Assembly (NCBI GenBank): GCA_916700875.1
Contig: CAKAKS010000062.1
Span: 19,086,626 to 19,150,625 of the forward strand
Length of the DNA: 64,000 nt
DNA from: Sebastes aleutianus
Lineage: Eukaryota > Chordata > Actinopteri > Perciformes > Sebastidae
Direction of reading: 5' to 3'
In this document: positions 44,976-56,767 of the stretch, piece after piece
How the letters are laid out: every line of letters starts with the position of its first letter
Position numbering within the stretch: the first letter of the stretch is position 1
Notes under the pieces: model-generated
What the model saw: the letters and a program-made list of their open reading frames with translations, nothing else
Database searches by the model: none
Told to the model about the DNA's origin: nothing
Translations under genes and position numbers: made by a program

Positions 44976-47900
44976 CTGGAATACAGAGAGAAGAAGGTTA
45001 CAGTTAGAAAAGTGTTTAAACTGAGATTAAATCATTAAACAATAGGGCTGTCAAAGTTAACGCGATAATGCGTTCTTCAATGCATTAACGGAACTTGCGA
45101 TTTTTAGGTTGTAGCGGGCTCAGTTTTAAAGCTAGATTGAAGATAATGGCATCATATGAAACAAAAAAACCTAAGAAATCAAAGTAAGGAGGTTAAATAA
45201 CGCTCCTTTTGGCGATGAAGAACTGGCATGGCCATTTTCAAAGGGGTCCCTTGACCTCTGACCTCAAGATATGTGAATGAAAATGGGTTCTATGGGTACC
45301 CACGAATCTCCCCTTTACAGACATGCCCACTTTATGATAATCACATGCAGTTTGGGGCAAGTCATAGTCAAGTCAGCACACTGACACACTGACAGCTGTT
45401 GTTGCCTGTTGGGCTGCAGTTTGCCATGTTATGATTTGAGCATTTTTTATTCTAAATGCAGTACCTGTGAGGGTTTCTGGACAATGTTTATCATTGTTTT
45501 GTGTTGTTAATCGATTTCCAGTAATAAATATATACATCAATTTGTATAAAGCAGCATATTTGCCCACTCCCATGTTGATAAGAGTATTAAATACTTGACA
45601 AATCTCCCTTTAAGGTACATTTTGAACAAAAAAAAAGTGCAATTAATTTGTGATTAATCGCGATTAACTATGGACAATCATGACTGCCCTATTAAATACA
45701 GAACAATCTCTCACCTTGATGGGTCGTCCTCCACAGGGAAAGCCCCTTTGAAATTGATGATATTACTCTTGTTTTCAAACATCCCATAACTTAGGGTGAT
45801 CTGGAGGAAACATTACAGGGAAAACATGAGCAACATAGAAAAAGAAAACACCAAGGATAATGCATAAGGATCCTGAGCTATAAGCCACCTCACCTGCTTG
45901 TGGATCTCAGATCTTGACACTTGTTGCAGGTTCTCCAGGTGGGAGTGAAACAGGTTGCTGCGGGTCAGAGGGACCCCCAGAACCGACTCGATGATGTAGC
46001 CGATGGTGCAGTCGTCGGGCAGGCGGATCTTCTCCGCTGTGTTCATGAAGTGACCGCCACTAGAGAGACAAAAAACAGACACGTGTTGAGGCATTTATTG
46101 CTGTTTTCATCCTCAAGACTGAGGTACAAATGAGGCAATATATTGATATTATTGATTGTGTATCTGTATCTTACCTGGCCCATGGGCTCATCTTCAGTGC
46201 CAGACCTCGGCTCACACAGAAACCTGCTCCTCCAGTAGCAAACCAGAAGTTGACTGGTTTCTATAAAAGACACAGAAAAACTTTGTTAATATCTGACAGA
46301 ATAAGATGCATGATCTTGAAAATATTATGACACCAAATATGAGGACGCACCATCTTGTTGTCCCCCAGCCTCTCTGTGGCCTCGATGGGCCGGTCCAGAC
46401 TGGGTTTACCGATGTACATGTCCTGGGTGTGGGGGTACTGGGACAGCTGCTTCACCAGAGTCCGAACATTCACGTAGTTGTCGTCATCTACGTGACAGAA
46501 CCACCTATAGAAACAGGAGAATTGTTAGATCCTGAGATGTTCATAATAAAAAAATCACCAAATATGAAGTTTGAGTGATGCTTACTTCTTCCCCGACTCG
46601 ATGAACTTGTCATATTCCACTGCCATCTTGCAGGACAGAGCTTGTCGGCTATGAGCTGCAGAGCAGTTGGTGTTGATAGCGTGACTCCCTGTGGCAACAA
46701 TGACAGAAATTATTAGTTAAAGACATCACCATCAATGGAGGCTCTATGTATTTTATTACAGTCTTTCACGGCAAAAAAGCTTAAAGCAGAATTAATTTGA
46801 AATACTGACTTTTATAATAGGTTTAATTCAGAGTGTCCTTTCTAATAGAACAATGTGCATCTCTGTTTCCAACATACCAATTTTCTTTTTCAGCTCCTCA
46901 TCCTCTCCGTCCGTGAAGATGTACGTCTGTAAACAAAAAAGGGAGAGTACAGATGAGTGGAAATATCTTTGGATGATCATGTGAACGCGCTGGTCACGCT
47001 ATCAAACTCAACAGTGTGTCCTTCTTCCTCACATCCAGCCCGGTGTGATTAGCATCAATCAACGTGCTTTTTATGCAGTGGAAAACACATTGAGTTAAAC
47101 AGCCCCCTGCTCTAATAAAGGCCTTTTGTCAGGCGTTTCGCTCTCTCCATGGCAACTGTGCTGCCGCCCCAAAGCATCCCAGACATAGAACAAAGGAGGA
47201 GGCAGACTGTCCGCCCTCACACACACCCCATTCATGTATCCCCATCCCCCGGCTGAGCCCCCTTCGCTCTGCTGGACCTGCTGCCGGGCATCAACATGTT
47301 GAATGCCGCATGAAGTAGATAAACCACTGACACAATCCCGTGTGTGCTCGCCGCTGTATGACTGACAACCACGAGACTGCAGACTTGTTAAATGTAGCAG
47401 TTACTCATAAAAGGGACACTTTAAAAGGAGCAGATTAGACTCCTCTTTATGATGCACTCACACTGAGCAGGTGCAAGCTGGTGAATGGTGATGATGAAAG
47501 GGCCCTGAGCTCTGTAACCGCCAGCAGTCTGTTTACTCTTCACCTCAGGTGAGGCGGCAGCAGCACCTGCCGAACGTCACGCTACCTTATCTGCGCCACG
47601 TGTCTCTACACGCCCGGGTCGTGGCGCCTTAACCCTCACTGACAGAGCACTTTTTTGTCTCAATTATGACCCACATTCCTGCGAGTTCGCCACCCTGCTG
47701 CAGGATCTGCATCCTGAATCTTTCTTTCTGCACAAAGCAAAGAACAAACTCTGAGCAGATGTTGCTCGATGCTGAGGCCATGAGCTGGTATTTGTTTAAG
47801 GAAGGGTGGTGGTTTCACTGGTGAGGCTGGCGCTGTTTGCTTTAAAGCCCGTTGAATAGACGGCCTAATCACTGAGGCAGCTGCCAGAGCTGCCAGGGCA

Positions 47901-50900
47901 CTGACAGAAAGAGAGGGAGGAGGAGGAGGAGAGGGGAGGAATCTCACCGCTGCTGATTAGTAAATCCAAAACCGTGTGTGGCCATTCACCCCCTCTTCAT
48001 CCCCCTATCCTCCTCCTCCTCCTCCTCCTCCTCCCCCTCATACACGGCCAGAGCCTCTTGAATAGAACAATGCTGTGAGTTTTCATGCTGGGTAAAGTCT
48101 CCACTGGGTAAATTCTCAATATGTTTGCCAGCATTTGCATACAGCTGCAGGAGTTAACTAAAGAGAAAACCTCCCTGGGAAAGGTTTTTTTTTTCGGGTC
48201 TTTGTTTCTTAACTGAAACTTAAAAGAACAGTTACTTTCACAGAATACTAATTCATACAAAATAAAAAAGAAAGAAAAGATGTGCGGTGTGTGAAGCAGA
48301 GATAAGAGGCGAGGGGGCACGGGGTGAGAGCAAAGAGAGAGGGGGGGGAGGCTGCACTCCTGACCACAGGAAGGTCTGGCACGGCCCTGTCTGAGCTGAA
48401 CGTGGTGCCTGGCTGGCTGTCTCCAGCTCCACGGGAAGGAAGGGCATCAGGCTCCCCTCCCTCCATCAACCACTTCCACTCCTTCCCCCTTCTGTCACAG
48501 ACATTCAAAGCATTTTCAGCCCTTTCTTTTATCAGGACAAATGACGTGTATCATCAGGCACATATCTTGAACACCAGGCCGTCCCTCTTCAATGACACCC
48601 ACCCTCTTTTTCGGACCACTTGTACGGCCATGTGTTTGTTCTAAATGCTAAAAGCGCTCATTGTTAGAGGGCTGGCTAATCATCAAACTCTTAAAGAGAG
48701 GAATGCACGAAGACGTCGGTGCCAGCTGCCAAATGAATTTAAGCTGTGATAAAAGCAGCGTTCGCGTGCCAGTTTTACAAATCAATTCGTTGCTGATCTA
48801 CACTCTGGAACGGGGAAATATCATGATCCATTTTAACTTCTTTTGTTTTATGACCTAAGGGAGATTCATATAAAACAGGAAACCATAAAAAAAATTAACT
48901 TGTGATGAAAGGGAGACATTGCACAGGTAAATTGGGTCTGGCATTTAATAGCCACGAGGGGTAACCTTTTACATAAAGACACAGGCTGGTTGCAAAAATT
49001 GCTATTTATGCTCTGAATGGGCTCAAAGATTAAGAAGGCCACAGGCACTATTGTGTCAACACAGCTATCACAGATAATCTCCCCCTCTCTGTTCTCATGT
49101 AAACAGCAGCAGATAGCAGCAACTCCATCTGCATACGATAAAAAAGATCTCACTTTGAGCAGAAAACTAATGGCACGTCTTCTAAATTTTGCAGTTTTTT
49201 GTCCCTTGTGTCTGCTGCTACAAAAGTGATCCAAACTCCACAGATGTCCCCATCAGCTGAGCGTGAGAATCAGCTCTGAACACTGAGGATGGCCATATGT
49301 ACACGGTGGGAACTCAGAGCATCATATGGCTGGCATTAGGGCCGTCCTTTGTTCGGGGCTCTCCTGACCACCTGGCACCCTTCCTCCAGGAACTCCCTCT
49401 TGCATTGTGGGGCTCTCAGTCTGTGCTTTTTGTCCTGTCAGGCAGCCACCCACCAGCTGCCTGCCTATATGAGCCCTGCTGTTATGGCTGTATGATGGGT
49501 TAACTAACATCATCCAGTGCTGTGATTACAACCAATTAGCGCAATCAGCTCACATCTGAGCAGATGTTGTGGGGGCATGGTTTGGACATTAACGTGAGCT
49601 GTGCAGGTGATTCTCTCTGTGTGACAGCCTATTATCATCACCATTATACGGACATCAAACACCTCTTCCCAAACTTTATTGGTGCTTGAGATAAAGAAAA
49701 TCTGTGCGTGACAACACCCAAGGCAAATCAAAAAAGACTTCTCTAGGTGCAGGATAAAAAATCACTTTGAATAGCAACCGTTTCCTCCACACTATAGCAT
49801 CTCTTTGTGCATCCTCTGAAGGAGCTTGGTTCTCAAGGCCACATTTTCACACTCAGCGTGCCTTTTTCCCAGCATAAACTTCCTATAGATGCACCCCTTT
49901 GTCCCAGGCAGGCAGGCATCCCCTTTAACAGGAGCCCCCGTTTTCCCCATCCCTCCTCCATCCAGTAAGCTTGACCCAGACTCAGCTCCCACGTTCCCAT
50001 GGAGAGAGGAGAGGAGGAGACAAGGGGCTGGGAAAAGCTTTTCTTCCCCCCTTCAGAAAGACGCTTTGTTAGTGCTGGAAGGGGGACAGCGCTGGAGTCG
50101 GTGCTGTGAAGCATCCATTGCACCGGGGGTTATTCACAGGGACACCCAGAAAGAAGAGGAGGGATAATAGAGAGTGGGGGAGAGAGGGGAGGGGAGCCCT
50201 GAAACTGCTCCCTCAGTTCTCAGGGACATCACTCAGAGGAGAATAAAAAGGGACAGAAATTCAGCATGGTTTGCAGGGGTTTGTGTGGCTATTTCAGTGT
50301 CATCATGGTGACAAGGTGGAACAATACAGCACTGTATGCAGCAGCATCACACAGGCATCACACAGGCATCACCTGCTTGTGCTTATTGCTCAGCTCAGCA
50401 GCACATATCAACCCACATATATCACCTCCTAAAAATGTTCATCTTGTGCATGCACAGATTAATGTATGTTGATGTTGCATGAGTTATGCATGCAAATAAA
50501 TTTTCTTTTGCACTTTCCCTTTACCTGTTGCATGTTCAGCTCTGCAACACAATGACATCAAATATCACCTCCTATAAATCTACATCTTGTGCATGCACAG
50601 ATTAAGAGTTATGCATGCACATTTTGCACTTTCCCCTTTACCTGTTGCATGTTTCTGGAGACCCACGTGTCCAGGAGCAGGTTCAGTCTGGACTGGTGGA
50701 ACTTCTTGGTGGTCTTCACAGCGATGAAGATGTCATCAGCTCTGATGTCCTCTGCTGGAGGAGGGTCTGCGGACCTGGAGGAGCCAGAGGGCTTCTCCAC
50801 CTCCCTCCGTCCTCGGGTCAGTTTGGTGAAGTACGCCGAGAATCCTCTCTTATTATTAGCCGGTGCGTCCAGCTGCTCTTCTCCATCTCCATCTCCATCC

Positions 50901-51064
50901 TGGAGGAGAGAGCGCGTCCCTGCGTCCTCTCCTCCGTGCGCCTCCTCCACCTCCACCTGGACGCGGTGATGCTGCACCGCAACCAGCAGCAGCAGCATCA
51001 GCAGGCAGAGGCATGCTGTGCCGGCTACAGAGATAGCTGTCTTCTTCCCATTATTCTTCAACAT
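44909..51064 (-). CDS. lfng: Lunatic fringe, beta-1,3-N-acetylglucosaminyltransferase, complete (8 exons, 377 aa)
   Basis: Lfng works in the Golgi, adding GlcNAc to O-fucose on Notch EGF repeats and so tuning Delta against Jagged signalling (established). Exons on the minus strand: 50642-51064, 46878-46926, 46586-46688, 46351-46504, 46175-46260, 45894-46059, 45715-45800, 44909-44975; all GT-AG, phases join, 1134 nt. Residues 8-30 are a signal-anchor helix (AISVAGTACLCLLMLLLLVA). RGRR at 84-87 fits the proprotein-convertase site of Lunatic fringe. KFHQSRLNLLLDTWVSRN opens the catalytic domain, the metal-binding DDD is at 198-200 (CHVDDDNY), a sequon NCS is at 165, and LPDDCTIG at 285-292 holds the likely catalytic Asp by analogy with the Mfng structure. 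The C-terminus is CLLYPDTPWCPPQVAF. Human LFNG is 379 aa. The RGRR site and overall fit favour lunatic over manic or radical fringe. Confidence 0.95.
45043..45691. mobile_element. hAT-type MITE family, copy 5, filling the last lfng intron
   Basis: It runs from TAGGGCTGTCAAAGTT to CATGACTGCCCTA, with flanking 8-mers ttaaacaa and ttaaatac (6 of 8 match). It occupies 649 of the 739 bp between exons 7 and 8. Confidence 0.85.
45715..45800 (-). CDS. lfng: lfng exon 7 (residues 328-355)
   Basis: Acceptor TTTCCTCCAG and donor ATCAAG|GTGAGA; 86 nt. It encodes ITLSYGMFENKSNIINFKGA and so on. Confidence 0.95.
45894..46059 (-). CDS. lfng: lfng exon 6 (residues 272-327)
   Basis: Acceptor GTCTCTCTAG and donor AAGCAG|GTGAGG; 166 nt. 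It encodes RLPDDCTIGYIIESVLGVPL and NLFHSHLENLQQV. The second Asp of PDDC (288) is the presumed catalytic base. Confidence 0.96.
46175..46260 (-). CDS. lfng: lfng exon 5 (residues 244-271)
   Basis: Acceptor TCTTTTATAG and donor GCCAG|GTAAGA; 86 nt. It encodes FWFATGGAGFCVSRGLALKM. Confidence 0.95.
46351..46504 (-). CDS. lfng: lfng exon 4 (residues 192-243, DDD motif)
   Basis: Acceptor TTTCTATAG and donor AAGATG|GTGCGT; 154 nt. It encodes KWFCHVDDDNYVNVRTL and YIGKPSLDRP. The DDD at 198-200 coordinates Mn-UDP in the family. Confidence 0.96.
46586..46688 (-). CDS. lfng: lfng exon 3 (residues 158-191)
   Basis: Acceptor GTTGCCACAG and donor AAGAA|GTAAGC; 103 nt. It encodes NTNCSAAHSRQALSCKMAVE, with the conserved glycosylation sequon and cysteines. 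Confidence 0.95.
46878..46926 (-). CDS. lfng: lfng exon 2 (residues 142-157)
   Basis: Acceptor TTGTTTACAG and donor AATTG|GTATGT; 49 nt. It encodes TYIFTDGEDEELKKKI, a conserved Fringe segment. Confidence 0.95.
46927..50641 (-). other. lfng: lfng intron 1 (3.7 kb)
   Basis: No coding sequence was recognised and no clear transposon. It contains a duplicated segment at the 5' splice site (50419-50653, overlapping the end of exon 1), a short (TCC)n tract (48008-48034) and GC-balanced stretches such as 47020-47300 and 47500-47640 that lack repeat features and could be regulatory. Confidence 0.6.
50419..50653. repeat. lfng: Direct duplication covering the lfng exon 1 donor
   Basis: Unit A (50419-50536) and unit B (50562-50653) share ATCTTGTGCATGCACAGATTAA, AGTTATGCATGCA, TTTTGCACTTTCC and TTTACCTGTTGCATGTT in the same order. 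Unit B overlaps the last 12 nt of exon 1 and its donor; unit A is the intronic copy. Confidence 0.85.
50642..51064 (-). CDS. lfng: lfng exon 1 (residues 1-141)
   Basis: ATG at 51062-51064; the exon ends NMQQ at CAACAG|GTAAAG. It holds the cytosolic tail, signal anchor, acidic stem and start of the glycosyltransferase fold. The donor is duplicated 117 bp further into the intron (see findings). Confidence 0.95.
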
Positions 51065-51240
51065 GATTTTTCAACTTTAAAAAAAAAAAAGACTAAAAAA
51101 AACTATGAAGCGCCCTATGAGTCCCCAATGCAAAGTCCATATGGTGTTTTGTTTCTCCTCAATAAAATACAAAAAGATGAATGAAAGATCCGTCAGGGTG
51201 CATAGCTGAAGCACGAATAAGTAATTTGTTAGGAGGGGAA

Positions 51241-51250
51241 ATATATATAA
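51241..51250 (-). promoter_or_regulatory. lfng: lfng TATA box
   Basis: On the minus strand GCTTATATATATTTCC lies about 180 bp upstream of the ATG, putting the transcription start near 51215 and the 5' UTR at about 150 nt. Farther upstream are a GC/CACCC-type box (CCACGCCCC, 51317-51325) and a TGCGTCACT CRE-like site (51304-51312). All were found by inspection only. Confidence 0.6.
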
Positions 51251-51332
51251 GCTTGCATGCTGGCCACGCCTCATGGGAGGTCCTTGAATGCAGCATGCCA
51301 ACCAGTGACGCAGCAAGGGGGCGTGGTTACAG

Positions 51333-51547
<215 letters not shown>

Positions 51548-53316
51548 AATGTGACTTGCAGTTTGGCTTTAACAGATAATATGTGTAAAAGATTGATCCA
51601 AAGTAAACAAACAGCATGTGGTCACAAGGAAAAGGTGTGTTTCAAAATGCACCTGGAGGAAAAAGAAAATCCTCCAGATCTGAATTTACAATCAGACTTT
51701 TTTTTTTTTTCTTTGAAGGTGAAGCTCTTTTGCATTCAGCGTGAGCCGGGTGTTCACCAGAGAAACGTCTCTATTGTTCTTCTCTGACCTTGTGAGGACT
51801 CCAAACAGTTGGCCATTCCTGAAAACACTTGTTATTCAAATTCTGGCTCTCACACAACTGAGTGCCGTCTGGTGCCGGGACGCCGACCAAAAGACATGAG
51901 AGTCCATTTGAGACCGACACGCAGCTGGTGGGGCATCAATAACCTCGCCGACGCCACCCGATTTAGACGGTTTAGTATCAAACAAATGTCTGGGTTAAAC
52001 TGAGCTCTTTAACTTTATAGTGCGAGATTGAAAAAAAAGGCAGCTGGAAACACATTTTGGTCTCAATCCAGATATTAAACTCCCAAAAAAGCCAGTGTTG
52101 TCCTTTAAGGTGTATGAGGCTGAATCACACCTTTCATGTCTGTATTCTCAACACATCCTGCTTCTTAACTCCTCTGTTAGACTTACACTAGTATGAGAAA
52201 TCTTTTGCAAGAGAAATAACGTATTTCCCGCTGCAGGTGTTTCATTCTTTTAAATTCTGGGACATGCAGGACATAAGTTACCTCTGTGCTTTGTGGCTCC
52301 TGACAAGCTCTTTTGTCCACATTTTAAATGTGTGCACAGAAAAGCGTCTAAAAGCAAGTATAAGAAACCAGGCAGAGGGGGTTGTCTCTGTGGCCCTTCA
52401 TTCTTCTTCAATCAACCGCCTCTTTCTACCGGGCTTGCAGGGCATTCGTCCCACCTCAGAGACTCTTTTTGGTCCTTTTTTGGACTTGTGAACAATGTCA
52501 GTTGTTAAAGTGAAAGAGTAAAGTTCTCCAGTTGTATTAGCTCCAACCTCTCCCTCTGTTAAACCTCTCTGCTTTCTTGTCCCTTTGAAATCACCCCCCT
52601 CTCTTCTAACATTACTGCTGGATACCAGTGAGATTAAATCCAGCTTCTTCAGACGAGCCCACTTCCTCACCATAGCGCCCACAAACCCACAAATAAACAC
52701 CACAATGTGCCTGATTTTCCCCCCAGATCGTATCAGCATGTTGGGGGATCTGAGCCTCAGTCGGAGGGTAAAATGAAAGGGCTGCTATTTATAGTTCCTG
52801 CTTTTACAAAGATGATTATGATGCACAAAGCAGGTAAAGAATCCCAGCATGCACTGTGACCAGAGTGTCACAACATCCCACAAAACTGTCCAGAAGTATC
52901 TCTTATTATTCGCCGACAAAAGCTGGAAACACATGTGCAGCTCTGTGAGATGTCAGCTATAACTTGATACTCTGCATAATGTATATAGATCCAACATGGA
53001 AGACATTAACTCAAAGCCACATCACTCTTTTCAACTCATAATGTTTCCATTTATTTCATATTTCAGTCTGTTTAACATTCCTCCGGATGGTCCCCCTGGA
53101 TGTTTCTGCTTATTGTTGAAGCTTTTGTTTAGTTACTGATTCCAATATGTATTTATAATCTAAGATGCTGCATGTGCAAGGTCAGCTATAGCTGAGCCTT
53201 AGATCTCCTGTCTTGGATCTTAAAAACATCTGTTCCTTTATATTAACTTATAACCATATCTCCTTCCTTCATATAGGAGCACATGCAAGTTAATCCAGAG
53301 TTAATACTCTCCTGTG

Positions 53317-53596
53317 TAAGGCTGTCCTCGACCAAAGAAATTTGACTAACACTCGTATGATTTTGTTGACTAATCGATTAGTTGATTTAATCGACAGATT
53401 TCTAAAACGAGTTTCTCCACAAAGAATCACGCAAAAGCACCACTTTGAAAGACCAGAGATGTCCTCATAAGTTTCTTGGAAATAAGTCATTCAGCTTGAA
53501 AAAAAAACATTAAAAAATGATTAATCCACTAAAGAAATCTTAGTCGACTAAGACGACCGATTAGTTCGACTAATCGACTAAGACGGGGCAGCCCTA
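53317..53596. mobile_element. MITE family 'GTCGACTAAGA', copy 2
   Basis: Ends TAAGGCTGTCCTCGACCAAA and GACGGGGCAGCCCTA, and contains TTAGTCGACTAAGACGACCG. Matches 23039-23290 inverted. The terminal TA(A/G)GGCTG resembles hAT ends, but no clear target duplication is visible. Confidence 0.7.
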
Positions 53597-54324
53597 GTCC
53601 ACAGACTCATCTTTTTTGTTGCATGTGGAAAACACATATGATATGTTGCTGTTTGTCTTCAATACAAGTTAAGATGAGTCATTGTTTTCTCTTCATTATA
53701 ATGAAAACAACACAATGAAGGTTAGCATCCTCTAAGTGTGAGCAAGACTTCTAGTAAAGAGCAAACTGATCGAGACTTCGCTGGATCAGTGAGAAGCGGG
53801 CGGTGGGATCAGTCTGCAGTTCTGTTTATCGTCCCAGCATGGAAACACAGGCTCTGATTGGATTACAGGTCACACCAGATGTGAGAGCCAGGGGACAGAG
53901 CGTCCTCTTCCTCACGATTCGGTTTCAGTTTCCCTCCTCATGCAACATTAGAGGAAACTCTCCGAGGATCGAAGGCTGAGAATACTTCAGCTGCTCCAGA
54001 CACAAATAAATACCACCATCTTTATTATTGATCTGCAGAGAGAGTTCCCATAAGCCCGAATGGACTTCCTCCAGGTAAACACTAGGAACTGATGAAAGAG
54101 TTGAGATAAAATGTATGGTATCATGCTATTGTGGAGGAAGTATTCAGATACTTAAAGGTTCTCTATAGGATATCCAGAGCATGAATATAGCAGCAAACAA
54201 CTATTTGCTATGTAAAGATATAGAGGAGTAATGTCTACCTGAGCAGAGAGTGAAGTCACTCTCCCTCTGTGCATTGTTGACATATCCGGGCAGCGGGCTG
54301 GCTGCTTTAAGTGCATGTTCCGGT

Positions 54325-54465
54325 TCATATCAACAATATGGGTTGTTTCCATGGTAATGTGAATGAATAAAACATTTTGAACCTCTTAAGCCAACATTAA
54401 CCTTTGCAGAACATTTTCATAGATTTTTTTTCATTAGGAAAATTTCTTAAAAATCTAAAGTTGAA
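54325..54465 (+). repeat. Dispersed repeat, copy 1
   Basis: CCATGGTAATGTGAATGAATAAAACATTTTGAAC ... TTTGCAGAACATTTTCATAG matches the complement of 61443-61575 over about 130 bp. Confidence 0.7.
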
Positions 54466-56275
54466 ATTTAAATATAAAGTTATTTGCTAGCAGTTCACTA
54501 ATAAAAGCAGTTCACAAAAAAAAATTGAATATATTATATAATTGGTTTATTATTACTTATGCATCTATGTGTAAACAGCATTTTACTGTTAAGGTGGAGA
54601 TAGTTTTAACTATTTCATTTACTGTTGTTTCATTTAATTTATAGCATTACATCATATTCTATCAGCTCATCATGTGCGTAAATTCTTAATTTGTAAAGTA
54701 ATATATTTTTTCTGTCATGTATGAGTGTGTCGCTGCTGTTTTCATCGGCTGTGGAAAAAATCTTTTATTTTTGTGGAGCAGCTTGATTTTGTTAAACTGT
54801 AAATGATCAACCAGGAGCTGAGGAGTGTCAGGTTTCATGCTGACAAGCCTGGACATGTCGAACATAATTTATTCTAATCAATAACAAGATAATAAGACCT
54901 ATAAACTATCATTTATTTGTCATCGTCTGGGTCGTCACTCAGAAATATCCTTGTCATATACCAGTTTTCTTTGTGACACAACAGCCCAAACTTCTCTACT
55001 CTGTACAAAACCACTTATTGTTGGTGGAAACAAGATATTCACTGGAGACCCTTCAGGTTTATATTTCCACTAAGAGCTCAACAAACTCAAGGGACCTCTA
55101 AAAGCTGCTGACAACTCTGAGTTATTTCCATATCATGTAAATTTTAAGAGGTGGGAGGTTGGTGGTTGCATGTCCCAATAAAAAAGCTTGTGAAACGGTT
55201 CCTTGTGTTGGAGTAAATGGCCATTTTCTCAACCAATACACAGCCTCTTTGTGTTTCGCTACCTTGCTGGGCAGTACAATGGGAGCATGCAGACAAAGGA
55301 AAGAGTCATTGAGGTGCTTTTAATTGTTTGTTGTGGTGTTGCTTTCTCATTTAAATATGTGTGAACCTTTGCAGAGCTGACTTCTCTGTAAACACACTAT
55401 GGAAAGTGTTACCATGTCAGAGTTGTAGATGTTTTTGGAGGATGTATCAGTCGCGATGAAGTTTACTTCTCTAAATAAGCAAGCTGAGCGCTCTGAGGAG
55501 AAAGACACGACTCCGCAGATGAAATGAAAACAGGAAACTCACGACTGGTGTCCTATTTTAAAGTGCCCCCCTCCCGTCATAATTGTTCCTTTTTCACTCT
55601 CCTCTCCATAACCAGGCAGACACGAGCTATTTGCATAACTGTTGAGACCTGCTCGTCACCCCCTGCTCCTGCCCTACTTCCACTCTGTCAGCCTAATGCT
55701 TCCAAGCACTCTCTCTTTGTGCAGCTTTCTCTTGTTGTTCTGGGAACAAATATAGCGATCGACACATTCAATCGGGACGACTCTAGTCTGCAAACAGAGA
55801 TGCATTCAGTGGGAAGGCCCAAATTATGATCCTGTTTGTTGTCTCTTTTTCTCACCAGTGTTACTTTATGTTGTGGAACATGAAGAGGCGCACAGATATG
55901 ATCTGTGTGTGGAAGAATAGGGCTATGGGATCTGATACTGTGAAAATGACAGAGCAGTCTGATGTGTCAGACTCTCACGGGAGACGGCAGGCAGCGTGGA
56001 GCTGCAGCACCCGGTGGGAAACTGCTGAGGTTACACCGAGTGTGATATGGGTGTTACACACATTGTGTGATTTCTCTTTTTCTGTTCCAGAAGGAGATCT
56101 GAGTGGCTACAGACTAGTATTGTAGTATAGTAGTATTATAACAGAATATGCACCTACAGTCTAAAATACAGTATAATTTCTTGTTTGGATAAAACTGGTT
56201 TATGTGAAGCATCTGCTCCTTCTTAAACAGGGTATTTGTGATTATTGAACTTCCTTCACTACTATTTATTCATCA

Positions 56276-56347
56276 GGGGGTATAGCTCAGTGGTAGAGCA
56301 TTTGACTGCAGATCAAGAGGTCTCTGGTTCAAATCCGGATACCCCCT
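56276..56347 (+). tRNA. tRNA-Cys (GCA)
   Basis: Perfect cloverleaf: acceptor GGGGGTA with TACCCCC (7/7), D-arm GCTC-AGTGGTA-GAGC, anticodon arm TTTGA-CTGCAGA-TCAAG giving anticodon GCA, T-arm TCTGG-TTCAAAT-CCGGA (one G-T pair), discriminator T, no intron. A- and B-box sequences are intact (TAGCTCAGTGGTAGAGCA, GGTTCAAATCC). It differs from the usual vertebrate sequence only in compensated or wobble positions of the T and acceptor stems. No run of four T follows closely, so termination is unclear. Confidence 0.92.
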
Positions 56348-56767
56348 TGCTTTATACAAGAGTCAGATGTTTACAGAAATGAAATATTGAAAATTTAAAT
56401 AATGAATTACAATAAGAGGTTTGCTGATCCTTCATAGTAAATTCATAGTAAAACACCGTAGTTGTAATCTTACCTACCAGAAGCTGTCATTGAAAACTGT
56501 TTGGAAAAGACTTTCACTTTCAAAAAATAATTGGCTGATGATTGGATGAACCATCTGTCACTCAAACTTTTGCCGAAGCAAGTCGGGAGAAGAGTGAAAA
56601 CATTGCCTTCAGTGCCGTTCTTTGCTCCTCTGGAGAAATACTCTCCAGTTCTGAACCTAACTGATGCTGTTGCAGCATCCACGCTAATCTGTTCAGGAGC
56701 CGCCGTCACATACACCTAAACCACGCCTGTAGCTGCCAGTAGCTCCTCAAAGGGCACTGATGGTCAG

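Noticed and set aside
47660..48644. Several Pro/Ser/Arg-rich frames in lfng intron 1
   Set aside because: They follow purine-rich or (TCC)n sequence and have no domain or splice support.
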